Part shown: one piece after another, positions 1 through 4,703 of the stretch
Numbering within the stretch: the first letter of the stretch is position 1
How the letters are laid out: the number at the start of each line of letters is the position of its first letter
Source: HGM13006 sp964514175
GTDB taxonomy: Bacteria; Bacillota; Clostridia; Oscillospirales; Oscillospiraceae
NCBI GenBank assembly: GCA_964514175.1
Contig: CAZEPQ010000132.1
Coordinates: 1 to 5,260 of the forward strand
Direction: 5' to 3'
Length of the DNA stretch: 5,260 nucleotides
Notes under the pieces: model-generated
Told to the model about the DNA's origin: nothing
Database searches by the model: none
The model's input: only the letters and a program-made list of their open reading frames with translations
Program-made: the position numbers and the translations under genes

Positions 1-56
1 ACTTTGCCATCCATGTCGAAGGTAATACCGTTTCTAAATTCACCTGCAGAAATCAT
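1..56 (-). CDS. efp: Elongation factor P, N-terminal fragment (runs off left edge)
   Basis: Reading the minus strand from the ATG at 56-54 gives MISAGEFRNGITFDMDGK, which matches the very conserved start of bacterial elongation factor P (typically MIS-A-x-DFRNG-x-T-F-x-x-DG). EF-P binds the ribosome between the P and E sites and relieves stalling at polyproline stretches. Only about 18 codons are present; the rest lies beyond the left edge, so the modified-residue loop and the OB domains cannot be inspected. A strong GGAGG ribosome site sits 8 bases upstream of the ATG (65-69), fixing the start. yqeG lies upstream on the same strand, about 104 bases away, and promoter candidates lie in that gap, so efp probably has its own transcript. 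Identification rests on a short but diagnostic stretch. Confidence 0.9.
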   Translation of the reverse strand, partial: MISAGEFRNGITFDMDGK

Positions 57-107
57 ATTTGTTTCCTCCCTAATTTCTAATACACCGCAAAGCGGCATAA
101 AATCAGT

Positions 108-135
108 ATTATACGTTCATATTTTACCCTATCAC
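108..135 (-). promoter_or_regulatory. Candidate sigma-A promoter of efp
   Basis: On the minus strand a perfect TATAAT (108-113) is preceded, after 16 bases, by GTGATA (130-135), which matches TTGACA at 4 of 6 positions. An overlapping alternative upstream is TTGCAT, 17 bases, TAAAAT. Either would give a leader of roughly 50 to 70 bases. The leader contains a small CCGC-AAA-GCGG hairpin at 85-95, extendable with wobble pairs, of unknown significance. The choice between the two boxes is inference. Confidence 0.5.
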
Positions 136-160
136 AGCCATAAATGCAAGTACCGTGTTC

Positions 161-673
161 TCAATTACACGATCTTTTTCGTTTTCTTCTGCCAAGATGG
201 ATAAATGGAAGCTCCAGGGCATAGCGAACTCTTTGAAATGGGTTGGAAAAATGGATTGGATGCACCAATATGGAAGTAACGCCGGCGAAATTTGCCGCCA
301 AAATATCCGTATAGGTCTGGTCTCCGGCCATTGCGGTTCCCTCCGGGCCAATGCCCATCTGTTCCATGGCCTTTCGGACCCCTTTGGGATTAGGCTTTCC
401 GGCGTGGCGGATCCAGGGAATCTCCCGTGGCTCGCAGAAATTGGGCACACGTTTGCTCTTACGGCTGTTGGACACCACCATGACCTGTACCCCAGCCTCT
501 CTCGTGTTTTTGAGCCAGGTGGTAAATGCCTCATCGGGCTCGGTGCCCGTATAGGCAATGATCGTATTATCAAAATCCAGCAGCATCAGCCGAATACCAT
601 GCTCAGAAAACCACTGGGGCGTCAACTCCGTAATGGAGCCCATTTCAATATCGGCCAAAAAGGAAAATGCCAT
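161..673 (-). CDS. yqeG: YqeG-family HAD IIIA phosphatase
   Basis: This 170-residue protein has all four HAD motifs. Motif I is DFDNT at 33-37 (nucleophile D33, acid/base D35), motif II is the S in VVSNS near 68, motif III is K93 in AGKPNPKG, and motif IV is GDQTYTDI at 117-124 with D118 and D123. The layout, length and short N-terminal lead-in fit the YqeG family, whose eukaryotic relatives (yeast Gep4) dephosphorylate phosphatidylglycerophosphate; whether this protein does so is inference. No membrane segment is visible; the C-terminus is strongly basic (RRKRKR). The ATG at 673 was chosen because it gives the usual family N-terminus; the ribosome site there is weak (AGAG, 8 bases upstream). 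The frame stays open to a TTG at 703, right after a stop, but that adds ten residues not expected for the family. A near-consensus promoter lies at 751-779. efp follows downstream. Confidence 0.9.
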   Translation of the reverse strand: MAFSFLADIEMGSITELTPQWFSEHGIRLMLLDFDNTIIAYTGTEPDEAFTTWLKNTREAGVQVMVVSNSRKSKRVPNFCEPREIPWIRHAGKPNPKGVRKAMEQMGIGPEGTAMAGDQTYTDILAANFAGVTSILVHPIHFSNPFQRVRYALELPFIHLGRRKRKRSCN

Positions 674-685
674 CTTACCAACTCT

Positions 686-714
686 TTTCCATCCCTGCAG
701 CAATCAGGCATAAT
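686..714 (+). promoter_or_regulatory. Candidate promoter of the divergent small gene
   Basis: On the plus strand TTTCCA (686-691, 4 of 6 matches to TTGACA) is separated by 17 bases from CATAAT (709-714, 5 of 6 matches to TATAAT). Transcription would start near 721, leaving about 50 bases to the TTG start at 773. It would sit just upstream of, and antisense to, the yqeG start region. Weaker alternatives are TAAAAT at 730-735 and TATTAT at 747-752, neither with a good -35. Confidence 0.35.
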
Positions 715-750
715 TCTCTGCCGAGGGCATAAAATCCAATATATTGTATT

Positions 751-779
751 ATCTTATCAGGAGGCGGGGCCCTTGTCAA
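751..779 (-). promoter_or_regulatory. Near-consensus sigma-A promoter of yqeG
   Basis: The minus strand carries a perfect TTGACA at 774-779, a 17-base spacer and TAAGAT at 751-756. Transcription should start near 744, giving a leader of about 70 bases. A perfect 10-bp palindrome, CAATATATTG (737-746), covers the expected start point and could be an operator, though AT-rich palindromes of this size also occur by chance. The -35 box overlaps the first codons of the divergent plus-strand gene, and that gene's ribosome site lies in the spacer. Confidence 0.75.
759..764 (+). promoter_or_regulatory. Shine-Dalgarno AGGAGG deciding a TTG start
   Basis: A full AGGAGG lies 8 bases upstream of the TTG at 773-775. 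This is the main reason to start the plus-strand gene at 773 rather than at the ATG at 155, since everything before 773 in that frame is antisense to yqeG. The site also falls inside the spacer of the opposing yqeG promoter. Confidence 0.7.
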
Positions 780-1171
780 TCACTGTTTGCCGGAATCGGG
801 ACCAGGTTCCTCCCGGCTTTTATCTGGCGGACTGCGCCGTTTCAGGGGGCACCCTGGAGGCCTTTCTCCGGGCCTGCATGGAACTGACAAAGGGGCAGTT
901 CTGCGTCCGCATTGCCCCAATCGCCATGGATTTCCCTCTCCCCAGTCCCGGCGGAAAGGGAGTGTCCATCTCCCAGGATAAATTGGAGCGACTCAAAAAG
1001 GCCCATGCCTGTCACTTTTCATCCGCCCTCCAGATGAATTATCTCACCTATTTGGAAGACTCCCAGCTACACGGGGTGTTATTCGATACCAAAGAGACTG
1101 TGCGAAAAAAGCTGGCACTGGCAGAGTCTCTGGGAGTGCCCATGGCGATGTTGCCGGACAGTAATCGGTAA
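773..1171 (+). CDS. Unrecognised 132-residue protein, TTG start
   Basis: I do not recognise this protein. With the TTG at 773 read as Met it begins MSITVCRNRDQVPPGF and ends LGVPMAMLPDSNR. It has no signal peptide or membrane helix, so it is probably cytoplasmic. Five cysteines (6, 21, 35, 44, 80) are scattered without a metal-site pattern. Strand-like (42-50, 101-105) and helix-like (27-39, 68-79, 107-120) stretches suggest an alpha/beta fold. The segment around 98-127 (hydrophobic strand, then D-T-K-E-T-V-R-K-K-L-A-L-A-E-S-L-G-V) loosely recalls the last strand and helix of TIM-barrel enzymes such as GH18-type proteins; this is weak inference. The case for a real gene is the strong ribosome site at the correct spacing and the open frame filling the gap between yqeG and the convergent peptidase. 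No other gene shares its transcript in this window. Confidence 0.7.
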   Translation: MSITVCRNRDQVPPGFYLADCAVSGGTLEAFLRACMELTKGQFCVRIAPIAMDFPLPSPGGKGVSISQDKLERLKKAHACHFSSALQMNYLTYLEDSQLHGVLFDTKETVRKKLALAESLGVPMAMLPDSNR

Positions 1172-1199
1172 GTACAACAAAATACGGATTTTTACGGTG

Positions 1200-1233
1200 C
1201 TGTTTCATTAGGTGTAGAAACAGTCGCCTAATG
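1200..1233. terminator. Overlapping inverted repeats between convergent genes; possible bidirectional terminator
   Basis: The 68-base gap between the two convergent stop codons holds two inverted repeats. Repeat A pairs 1200-1206 (CTGTTTC) with 1217-1223 (GAAACAG). Repeat B pairs 1206-1212 (CATTAGG) with 1227-1233 (CCTAATG). The left arm of B lies in the loop of A, so the two are either alternatives or a tight pseudoknot. Neither is followed directly by a long U-run on either strand, so a simple rho-independent terminator is not certain. Location is the main argument for a terminator role. Confidence 0.4.
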
Positions 1234-1239
1234 CTCGAT

Positions 1240-2751
1240 TCAGGTGAGCCCATAAAGGGCAGTGTACTTTTCAGTGAGATAATCCGTAAAGTACTTGGCA
1301 TCGAACTTGCCGCAGCAGTTTTCAAACAGCTCTGCGGGCTTATAGAGACTGCCGTGACGATGAATGTGTTCATGGAGCCACGCTGTGATCTTGCCGATCT
1401 CTCCGGCAGCCACCAGATCTTGGATCTTGCCGATCTCCTTCTCCATGACATACTTCATCTGCGCGCCATAGGCACTGCCCAGGGCATAGGAGGGGAAATA
1501 TCCGACCATACCGCCGGCCCAGTGGGTATCCTGGAGGCAGCCCACGGAATCGTTGGGCACATCCACACCCAGATACTCCTTATAGAGATGGTTCCACTGG
1601 GCGGGAACATCATCAATATCCAAGGTTCCGGCAATGAGCTGCTTTTCCAGCTCGTAGCGCACCATAATATGCATGCAATAGGTCAGCTCGTCAGCTTCTG
1701 TCCGAATCAGGCTGGGCTGAGCCTTGTTCACTGCCTTATACATCATTTCCGCGGTCACATCCGCAAGCTGTTCCGGGAACAGTTCCTGCATCTTGGGGAA
1801 CACCATCTCCACAAAGGCACGGCTTCTGCCCACCAGATTTTCATAGAAACGGCTCTGGCTCTCGTGAATACCCATGGATACGCCGCCGTAGATAAAGGTG
1901 TAGTTATAAGCATCATCACAACCCATGTCGTAGATGGCGTGTCCACCCTCATGAATCACGGAGTACATGGAGGAATGAACGCTGTCCTCATAATAGTGGG
2001 TGGTGATGCGAACATCATGGTTGTTGGGGCCGCCGGTGAAGGGATGCTCCGTCTCCGACAGGGTGCAGTGGGTCTTATCAATGCCCATGACATCCATAAG
2101 ATACTGTGAAAACTCACGCTGCTTTTCCACAGGATAATTCCGATAGAGGAAGCTGCTGTCGATCTCCGGCTTCTCCCCCACCGCATGGATCAGCGGCACG
2201 ATGGTCTGCCGCAGTTGGTCGAAAAACTGGTCCAACACAGGCTGGGTCATGCCCTCTTCAAATTCGTTGAGCAGGGCATCATACGGGGGAATGTCGGGGT
2301 TATAATACCCCGCAAACTTCCGATTGAACTCCACGATCTTCTTGAGCGTGGGTGCAAAGGCAGCAAAATCGTTGTCCGCCTTGGCCTTCCGCCAGATCCC
2401 GTCCGCCTCGTTGATCAGCACATTGTAGGCCACATACTCCTCCTGGGGGATCCTGGAGATCCGCTGGCACTCCCGCTTGAAAACCTCCACCTGGCGACGC
2501 TGCACCTGGGTCAGGTCATCGTTATGGGCCTCCAGAAATGCAATCAGCTCCAGATTATCAGGATTTGCGATAAGTTGATAGCTCAGACCACTGAACATCT
2601 CCATGACCCGTCCACGGCCCTGGGTGGAATCCTCTGGGGCCGCAGTGGCAGCGTCAATGGAGACGATCTCCATTGCGTGACGGTAAACATAGTGGGTATC
2701 CTGGATCTTCTGAAAGGCCTCCAGGGCAGCCTTTAAATCAGTGAAATGCAT
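1240..2751 (-). CDS. M32-family metallocarboxypeptidase
   Basis: This 503-residue protein is the usual full length for peptidase family M32 (thermostable carboxypeptidase Taq type), zinc or cobalt enzymes that remove C-terminal amino acids from peptides in the cytoplasm. All family signatures are visible in order: HPF at 236-238, DVRIT at 246-250, the metal-binding HEGGH at 267-271 (H267 and H271 ligands, E268 catalytic), HESQS at 296-300 with the third ligand E297, IRTEAD at 349-354, and GCLQDTHW at 404-411. There is no signal peptide. GAGGT (2758-2762) lies 6 bases upstream of the ATG. The thioesterase gene ends 24 bases upstream on the same strand, so the two are probably one transcript. 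A role in peptide catabolism is expected from the family; the substrate is not readable from sequence. No truncation or missing key residue is seen. Confidence 0.95.
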   Translation of the reverse strand: MHFTDLKAALEAFQKIQDTHYVYRHAMEIVSIDAATAAPEDSTQGRGRVMEMFSGLSYQLIANPDNLELIAFLEAHNDDLTQVQRRQVEVFKRECQRISRIPQEEYVAYNVLINEADGIWRKAKADNDFAAFAPTLKKIVEFNRKFAGYYNPDIPPYDALLNEFEEGMTQPVLDQFFDQLRQTIVPLIHAVGEKPEIDSSFLYRNYPVEKQREFSQYLMDVMGIDKTHCTLSETEHPFTGGPNNHDVRITTHYYEDSVHSSMYSVIHEGGHAIYDMGCDDAYNYTFIYGGVSMGIHESQSRFYENLVGRSRAFVEMVFPKMQELFPEQLADVTAEMMYKAVNKAQPSLIRTEADELTYCMHIMVRYELEKQLIAGTLDIDDVPAQWNHLYKEYLGVDVPNDSVGCLQDTHWAGGMVGYFPSYALGSAYGAQMKYVMEKEIGKIQDLVAAGEIGKITAWLHEHIHRHGSLYKPAELFENCCGKFDAKYFTDYLTEKYTALYGLT

Positions 2752-2775
2752 AGCTCTACCTCGCAGAAATATTAC

Positions 2776-3249
2776 TTAGCGCATGCCGCTGGCGGTGTAA
2801 TAGGTTCCCGCCGCGCTGCCTACGATTTTGTCCTCCTGCCCTTCCATCCATGCCTTCGCCGTGACATAGGCCATGGTCTTGCCGCAGGAAAGGAGCTGGG
2901 CCTCCACAAACATCCGTTTCCCCACGATGGCAGGCCGCTCGTAGGACACATTCATATTAATGGTGGGGGTCAGAAACTCCCCGCTGCAATAAAAGGTCAG
3001 ACTGCCCATGGCGATGTCAAGGGCACCTGCCATAGCGCCACCATGCATCACCCCAACAGGGTTTCGCATATGGGGCTCCACAAAACAGGACAGCGTCAGA
3101 GTTTTATTTTCAAAATTGCAGCCTTCATAGCGGAGCTTCATATTCGCGTTGAAGCTTTTGCCCCGCTCGTCGACCTCGCTGTTGATTCGTTCGTTGAATT
3201 TCTTGCAGGAACGTTCCATTCCTGTCTGGGAAAAAAGTTCCGATTCCAT
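2776..3249 (-). CDS. PaaI-type hotdog-fold thioesterase
   Basis: This 157-residue protein has the hotdog thioesterase signature NPVGVMHGGAMAGALDIAMG. The HGG is at 69-71 and the expected catalytic acid D78 sits in the following helix. PaaI/YbgC-like enzymes of this type hydrolyse acyl-CoA thioesters in the cytoplasm, usually as tetramers; the acyl group here cannot be told. Strands after the motif (TINMNVSYERPAIVGKRMFVEAQLLSCGKTMAYVTAKAW) fit the rest of the fold, so the gene is complete. An in-frame ATG at 3258 is only one base from the GGAGG site, too close for normal initiation, while the ATG at 3249 is 10 bases away, so 3249 was chosen. It lies between rex and the carboxypeptidase on the same strand. 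Only 35 bases separate its start from the rex terminator hairpin, so it probably depends on readthrough from rex. Confidence 0.88.
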   Translation of the reverse strand: MESELFSQTGMERSCKKFNERINSEVDERGKSFNANMKLRYEGCNFENKTLTLSCFVEPHMRNPVGVMHGGAMAGALDIAMGSLTFYCSGEFLTPTINMNVSYERPAIVGKRMFVEAQLLSCGKTMAYVTAKAWMEGQEDKIVGSAAGTYYTASGMR

Positions 3250-3259
3250 GGGTCTCATT

Positions 3260-3264
3260 CCTCC
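3260..3264 (-). promoter_or_regulatory. GGAGG ribosome site choosing the thioesterase start
   Basis: GGAGG on the minus strand is 1 base from the ATG at 3258 and 10 bases from the ATG at 3249. The second spacing is usable and the first is not, so the shorter protein is favoured. Confidence 0.65.
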
Positions 3265-3270
3265 AACTAA

Positions 3271-3309
3271 GTTTTATGAAAATGCCCGGTCTTCCGGGGA
3301 AGACCGGGC
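3271..3309 (-). terminator. Rho-independent terminator after rex
   Basis: An 11-bp perfect, GC-rich stem pairs 3284-3294 with 3299-3309 around a 4-base loop (3295-3298). It begins 5 bases after the rex stop. Transcribed on the minus strand it is followed by A-TTTT-CAT-AAAA, a short and interrupted U tract. The stem is strong but the tail is weak, so partial readthrough into the thioesterase and carboxypeptidase genes is plausible. On the plus strand no U tract follows. Confidence 0.75.
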
Positions 3310-3314
3310 CGGAA

Positions 3315-3950
3315 TTAACCGTTTGCTCGCTGTTCCTGGAGCTGTCTGGAGAGTTCGCCCAGAGAAACCGCAATGATCTCGTTTTTCACGATGACGCCCT
3401 CCGGCACCTTCAGGTGCACAGGCGCAAAGTTCCAGATGGCCTGAATGCCGCCTTCTACCAGCTTGTCACAGACCTCCTGTGCATGAAGGGCAGGTACGGT
3501 GATAATACCGATATGTACCTTCATCCGGCGACATAGGCTGGTCATCCGCTTAATGGACAGGATGGGCCGACCGCCGATTTCCCGACCAACCAGGGACTCG
3601 TCCGCATCAAAGGCCGCGATCACATCCACGCCATAGTCAGAATAGTTGCTGTAGCTCAGCAGGGCACGTCCCAATTGACCGGCGCCTACGATGACCGCAT
3701 TGGAGATATCGTCATAGCCCAGCGCATGCTCGATAAGAGCTGCAAGCTCCCGCACATCATAGCTTTCGCCGGGAGCCCGATTGGACCCGCACGCACTCAG
3801 GTCATGGCGTACCTGGGAGGGACTGACCCGAACCACATCACCGATCTCATCGGCAGTGACGGTATTATGTCCCAACTGTGCCTCGGACTTGAGCATAATA
3901 AGATACTGCGGCAGCCGCTGAAGGGTGCCCTGGGAAAGCGCTGCGATCAT
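3315..3950 (-). CDS. rex: Redox-sensing transcriptional repressor Rex
   Basis: This 211-residue protein is a full-length Rex, a dimeric repressor that leaves DNA when NADH/NAD+ rises and usually controls fermentation and NADH-reoxidation genes. Residues 1-75 are the winged-helix domain, with the recognition helix near SPSQVRHDLS (43-52). Residues 84 onward are the Rossmann domain: GAGQLG at 89-94 is the dinucleotide loop, and the acidic D115 in AAFDAD at the end of the second strand fits NAD(H) preference. The family motif NFAPVHLKVPEGVIVKNE is at 174-191. The stretch after the recognition helix (SACGSNRAPGESYDV, 52-66) has the usual length but differs from the common SYFG-x-x-G-x-RG-x-GY pattern. 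AGGAGG sits 7 bases upstream of the ATG. A possible promoter lies at 3998-4027 and a strong terminator follows. No clear Rex operator was seen upstream. Confidence 0.95.
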   Translation of the reverse strand: MIAALSQGTLQRLPQYLIMLKSEAQLGHNTVTADEIGDVVRVSPSQVRHDLSACGSNRAPGESYDVRELAALIEHALGYDDISNAVIVGAGQLGRALLSYSNYSDYGVDVIAAFDADESLVGREIGGRPILSIKRMTSLCRRMKVHIGIITVPALHAQEVCDKLVEGGIQAIWNFAPVHLKVPEGVIVKNEIIAVSLGELSRQLQEQRANG

Positions 3951-3997
3951 AGTTTAGCCTCCTAAGCCAATCTTTGGGCCAAAAGCCCCTTTCCTTT

Positions 3998-4027
3998 ATT
4001 TTACGACAAAAGTGCTCCGGAAATCAA
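3998..4027 (-). promoter_or_regulatory. Candidate rex promoter inside the end of the upstream gene
   Basis: On the minus strand TTGATT (4022-4027) is followed after 18 bases by TAAAAT (3998-4003), which overlaps the stop codon of the collagen-like gene. Transcription would begin near 3991, about 40 bases before the rex start. The 50-base gap also has a small GGGC-GCCC hairpin (3976-3988 region) without a U tract, so co-transcription with the upstream gene is also possible. Confidence 0.4.
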
Positions 4028-4606
4028 GTCACTGCTGATACCATATTCAGAATTTAATGCCTGGCAAACAGCACCACGGACAAAGTTTGCGATAAACATG
4101 CCCTTCATGACCATATCATAGAGCGGCACGCCTGCGCCGGAGACGCACTTTTCTTCGCTGATGGCCTCAAAGCCCGCAACATAAGCAGCGTCAGTCTCCA
4201 TGATCTTCTTTTTCAAAGCCTCATAGTCCTCGATGTCATACTTCTCTTCTCCGCCGCCGGGAGCACCAGGACCACCGGGACCACCCATACCGGGACCACC
4301 AGGGCCACCAGGACCGCCGGGACCACCAGGACCGCCGGGACCACCAGGGCCGCCGGGACCACCGGGTCCGCCGGGACCACCGGGACCGCCGGGACCACCC
4401 ATACCGGGCCCGTTATCACTGAGCATATTCAGGCTCATGCCAAGTGTACCTGCCATACGGTCCAGAGCACCGTGGATAGAACCCTTGGTATAGCCGGTCT
4501 TTACATCTGCTTTGCGCTGCTCATCCGTAAGTCCGTCCAGGAGCTTAAAGAGCTTTGCATTCTGAAGCTGGTTGAATTTTGCGATGACAATCATAGCATC
4601 TTTCAT
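4001..4606 (-). CDS. DinB-like helical-bundle protein with a Gly-Gly-Pro (collagen-like) insertion
   Basis: This 201-residue protein has three parts. Residues 1-65 resemble the first helices of DinB/YfiT-like proteins: AKFNQLQNAKLFKLLDGLTDEQ, then KGSIHGALDRM. Residues 66-119 are low complexity, with 12 perfect Gly-Gly-Pro units (70-105) flanked on both sides by GPGMGGP. Residues 120-201 resemble the last DinB helices, including VPLYDMVMKGMFIANFVRGAVCQAL, where family members usually have H-x-x-x-H-R-G-Q. The three usual metal-ligand positions appear to be R50, I172 and V176, so the metal site seems lost; H45 and the RG pair remain. There is no signal peptide or membrane segment, so it is probably cytoplasmic, unlike most bacterial collagen-like proteins. 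AGGAGG lies 9 bases before the ATG and an extended -10 promoter lies upstream. The DinB assignment is from remembered family patterns and is moderately secure; the function is unknown. Confidence 0.85.
   Translation of the reverse strand: MKDAMIVIAKFNQLQNAKLFKLLDGLTDEQRKADVKTGYTKGSIHGALDRMAGTLGMSLNMLSDNGPGMGGPGGPGGPGGPGGPGGPGGPGGPGGPGGPGGPGGPGMGGPGGPGAPGGGEEKYDIEDYEALKKKIMETDAAYVAGFEAISEEKCVSGAGVPLYDMVMKGMFIANFVRGAVCQALNSEYGISSDLISGALLS
4250..4411 (-). repeat. Tandem repeat coding Gly-Gly-Pro units
   Basis: The array codes residues 66-119 of the DinB-like protein. Its core, 4293-4400, is twelve 9-base units. From the second unit on, units alternate between ACC-ACC-type and CCG-CC-type variants, giving an 18-base super-period. 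A 20-base direct repeat (4275-4294 and 4389-4408), coding the two GPGMGGP flanks, brackets the core. Units of 9 bases keep the reading frame on gain or loss. Read on the plus strand the same DNA would code Gly-Pro-Pro. Confidence 0.95.
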
Positions 4607-4631
4607 TTTATTACGCCTCCTAAAGGTCAGA

Positions 4632-4647
4632 TGCTGACATTATAACA
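4632..4647 (-). promoter_or_regulatory. Extended -10 promoter of the collagen-like gene
   Basis: The minus strand has TGT directly before a perfect TATAAT (4639-4647), which is an extended -10 element. Transcription should start near 4632, about 25 bases before the start codon. No good -35 box is at the right distance; the nearest TTGAAT is 24 bases upstream, too far. The extended -10 can work without one. Confidence 0.65.
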
Positions 4648-4657
4648 CATTAAAGCG

Positions 4658-4698
4658 AAAAATGCACCATTCAATTTATATGCTCTGTGCCGGAATGG
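4658..4698 (-). terminator. Weak candidate terminator after queH
   Basis: Downstream of the queH stop, CCATTC (4693-4698 read on minus) can pair with GAATGG (4667-4672), followed by TGCA and a run of five T. The stem is only 6 bp and the loop about 20 bases, so it is weak. It fits the presence of a separate promoter for the next gene but is not convincing alone. Confidence 0.3.
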
Positions 4699-4703
4699 AG
4701 ATT

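Noticed and set aside
155..772. Long upstream part of the plus-strand open frame that ends at 1171
   Set aside because: It is antisense to yqeG, which has clear HAD motifs. The translation has no recognisable pattern, and the strong ribosome site points to a start at 773.
1231..2109. 292-codon plus-strand open frame
   Set aside because: It lies opposite the M32 carboxypeptidase, whose complete motif set shows which strand codes; it has no supporting ribosome site or family pattern.
2185..2736. 183-codon plus-strand open frame
   Set aside because: It is also a shadow of the carboxypeptidase gene, with a His/Leu/Gly-rich composition typical of antisense translation.
3250..3258. Start of the thioesterase at the first ATG (3258)
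   Set aside because: The GGAGG is only one base away, while the ATG at 3249 has workable spacing; the three extra residues add nothing to the fold.
2746..3270. 174-codon plus-strand open frame
   Set aside because: It is antisense to the thioesterase, which carries the HGG hotdog signature and a good ribosome site.
3976..3988. Small GGGC-GCCC hairpin upstream of rex as a terminator
   Set aside because: The stem is only 4 bp with no U tract on the minus strand, so it gives little support for termination.
4250..4411. Tandem repeat considered as a CRISPR array or intergenic satellite
   Set aside because: Units are 9 bases without spacers and code a continuous Gly/Pro stretch in frame with both ends of the gene.
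4233..4493. Plus-strand frame coding a canonical Gly-Pro-Pro collagen repeat
   Set aside because: It is tempting because GPP is the classical collagen triplet, but it has no ribosome site, it is opposite a gene with a ribosome site and promoter, and its ends show no family similarity. The repeat follows from the complement of GGN-GGN-CCN codons.
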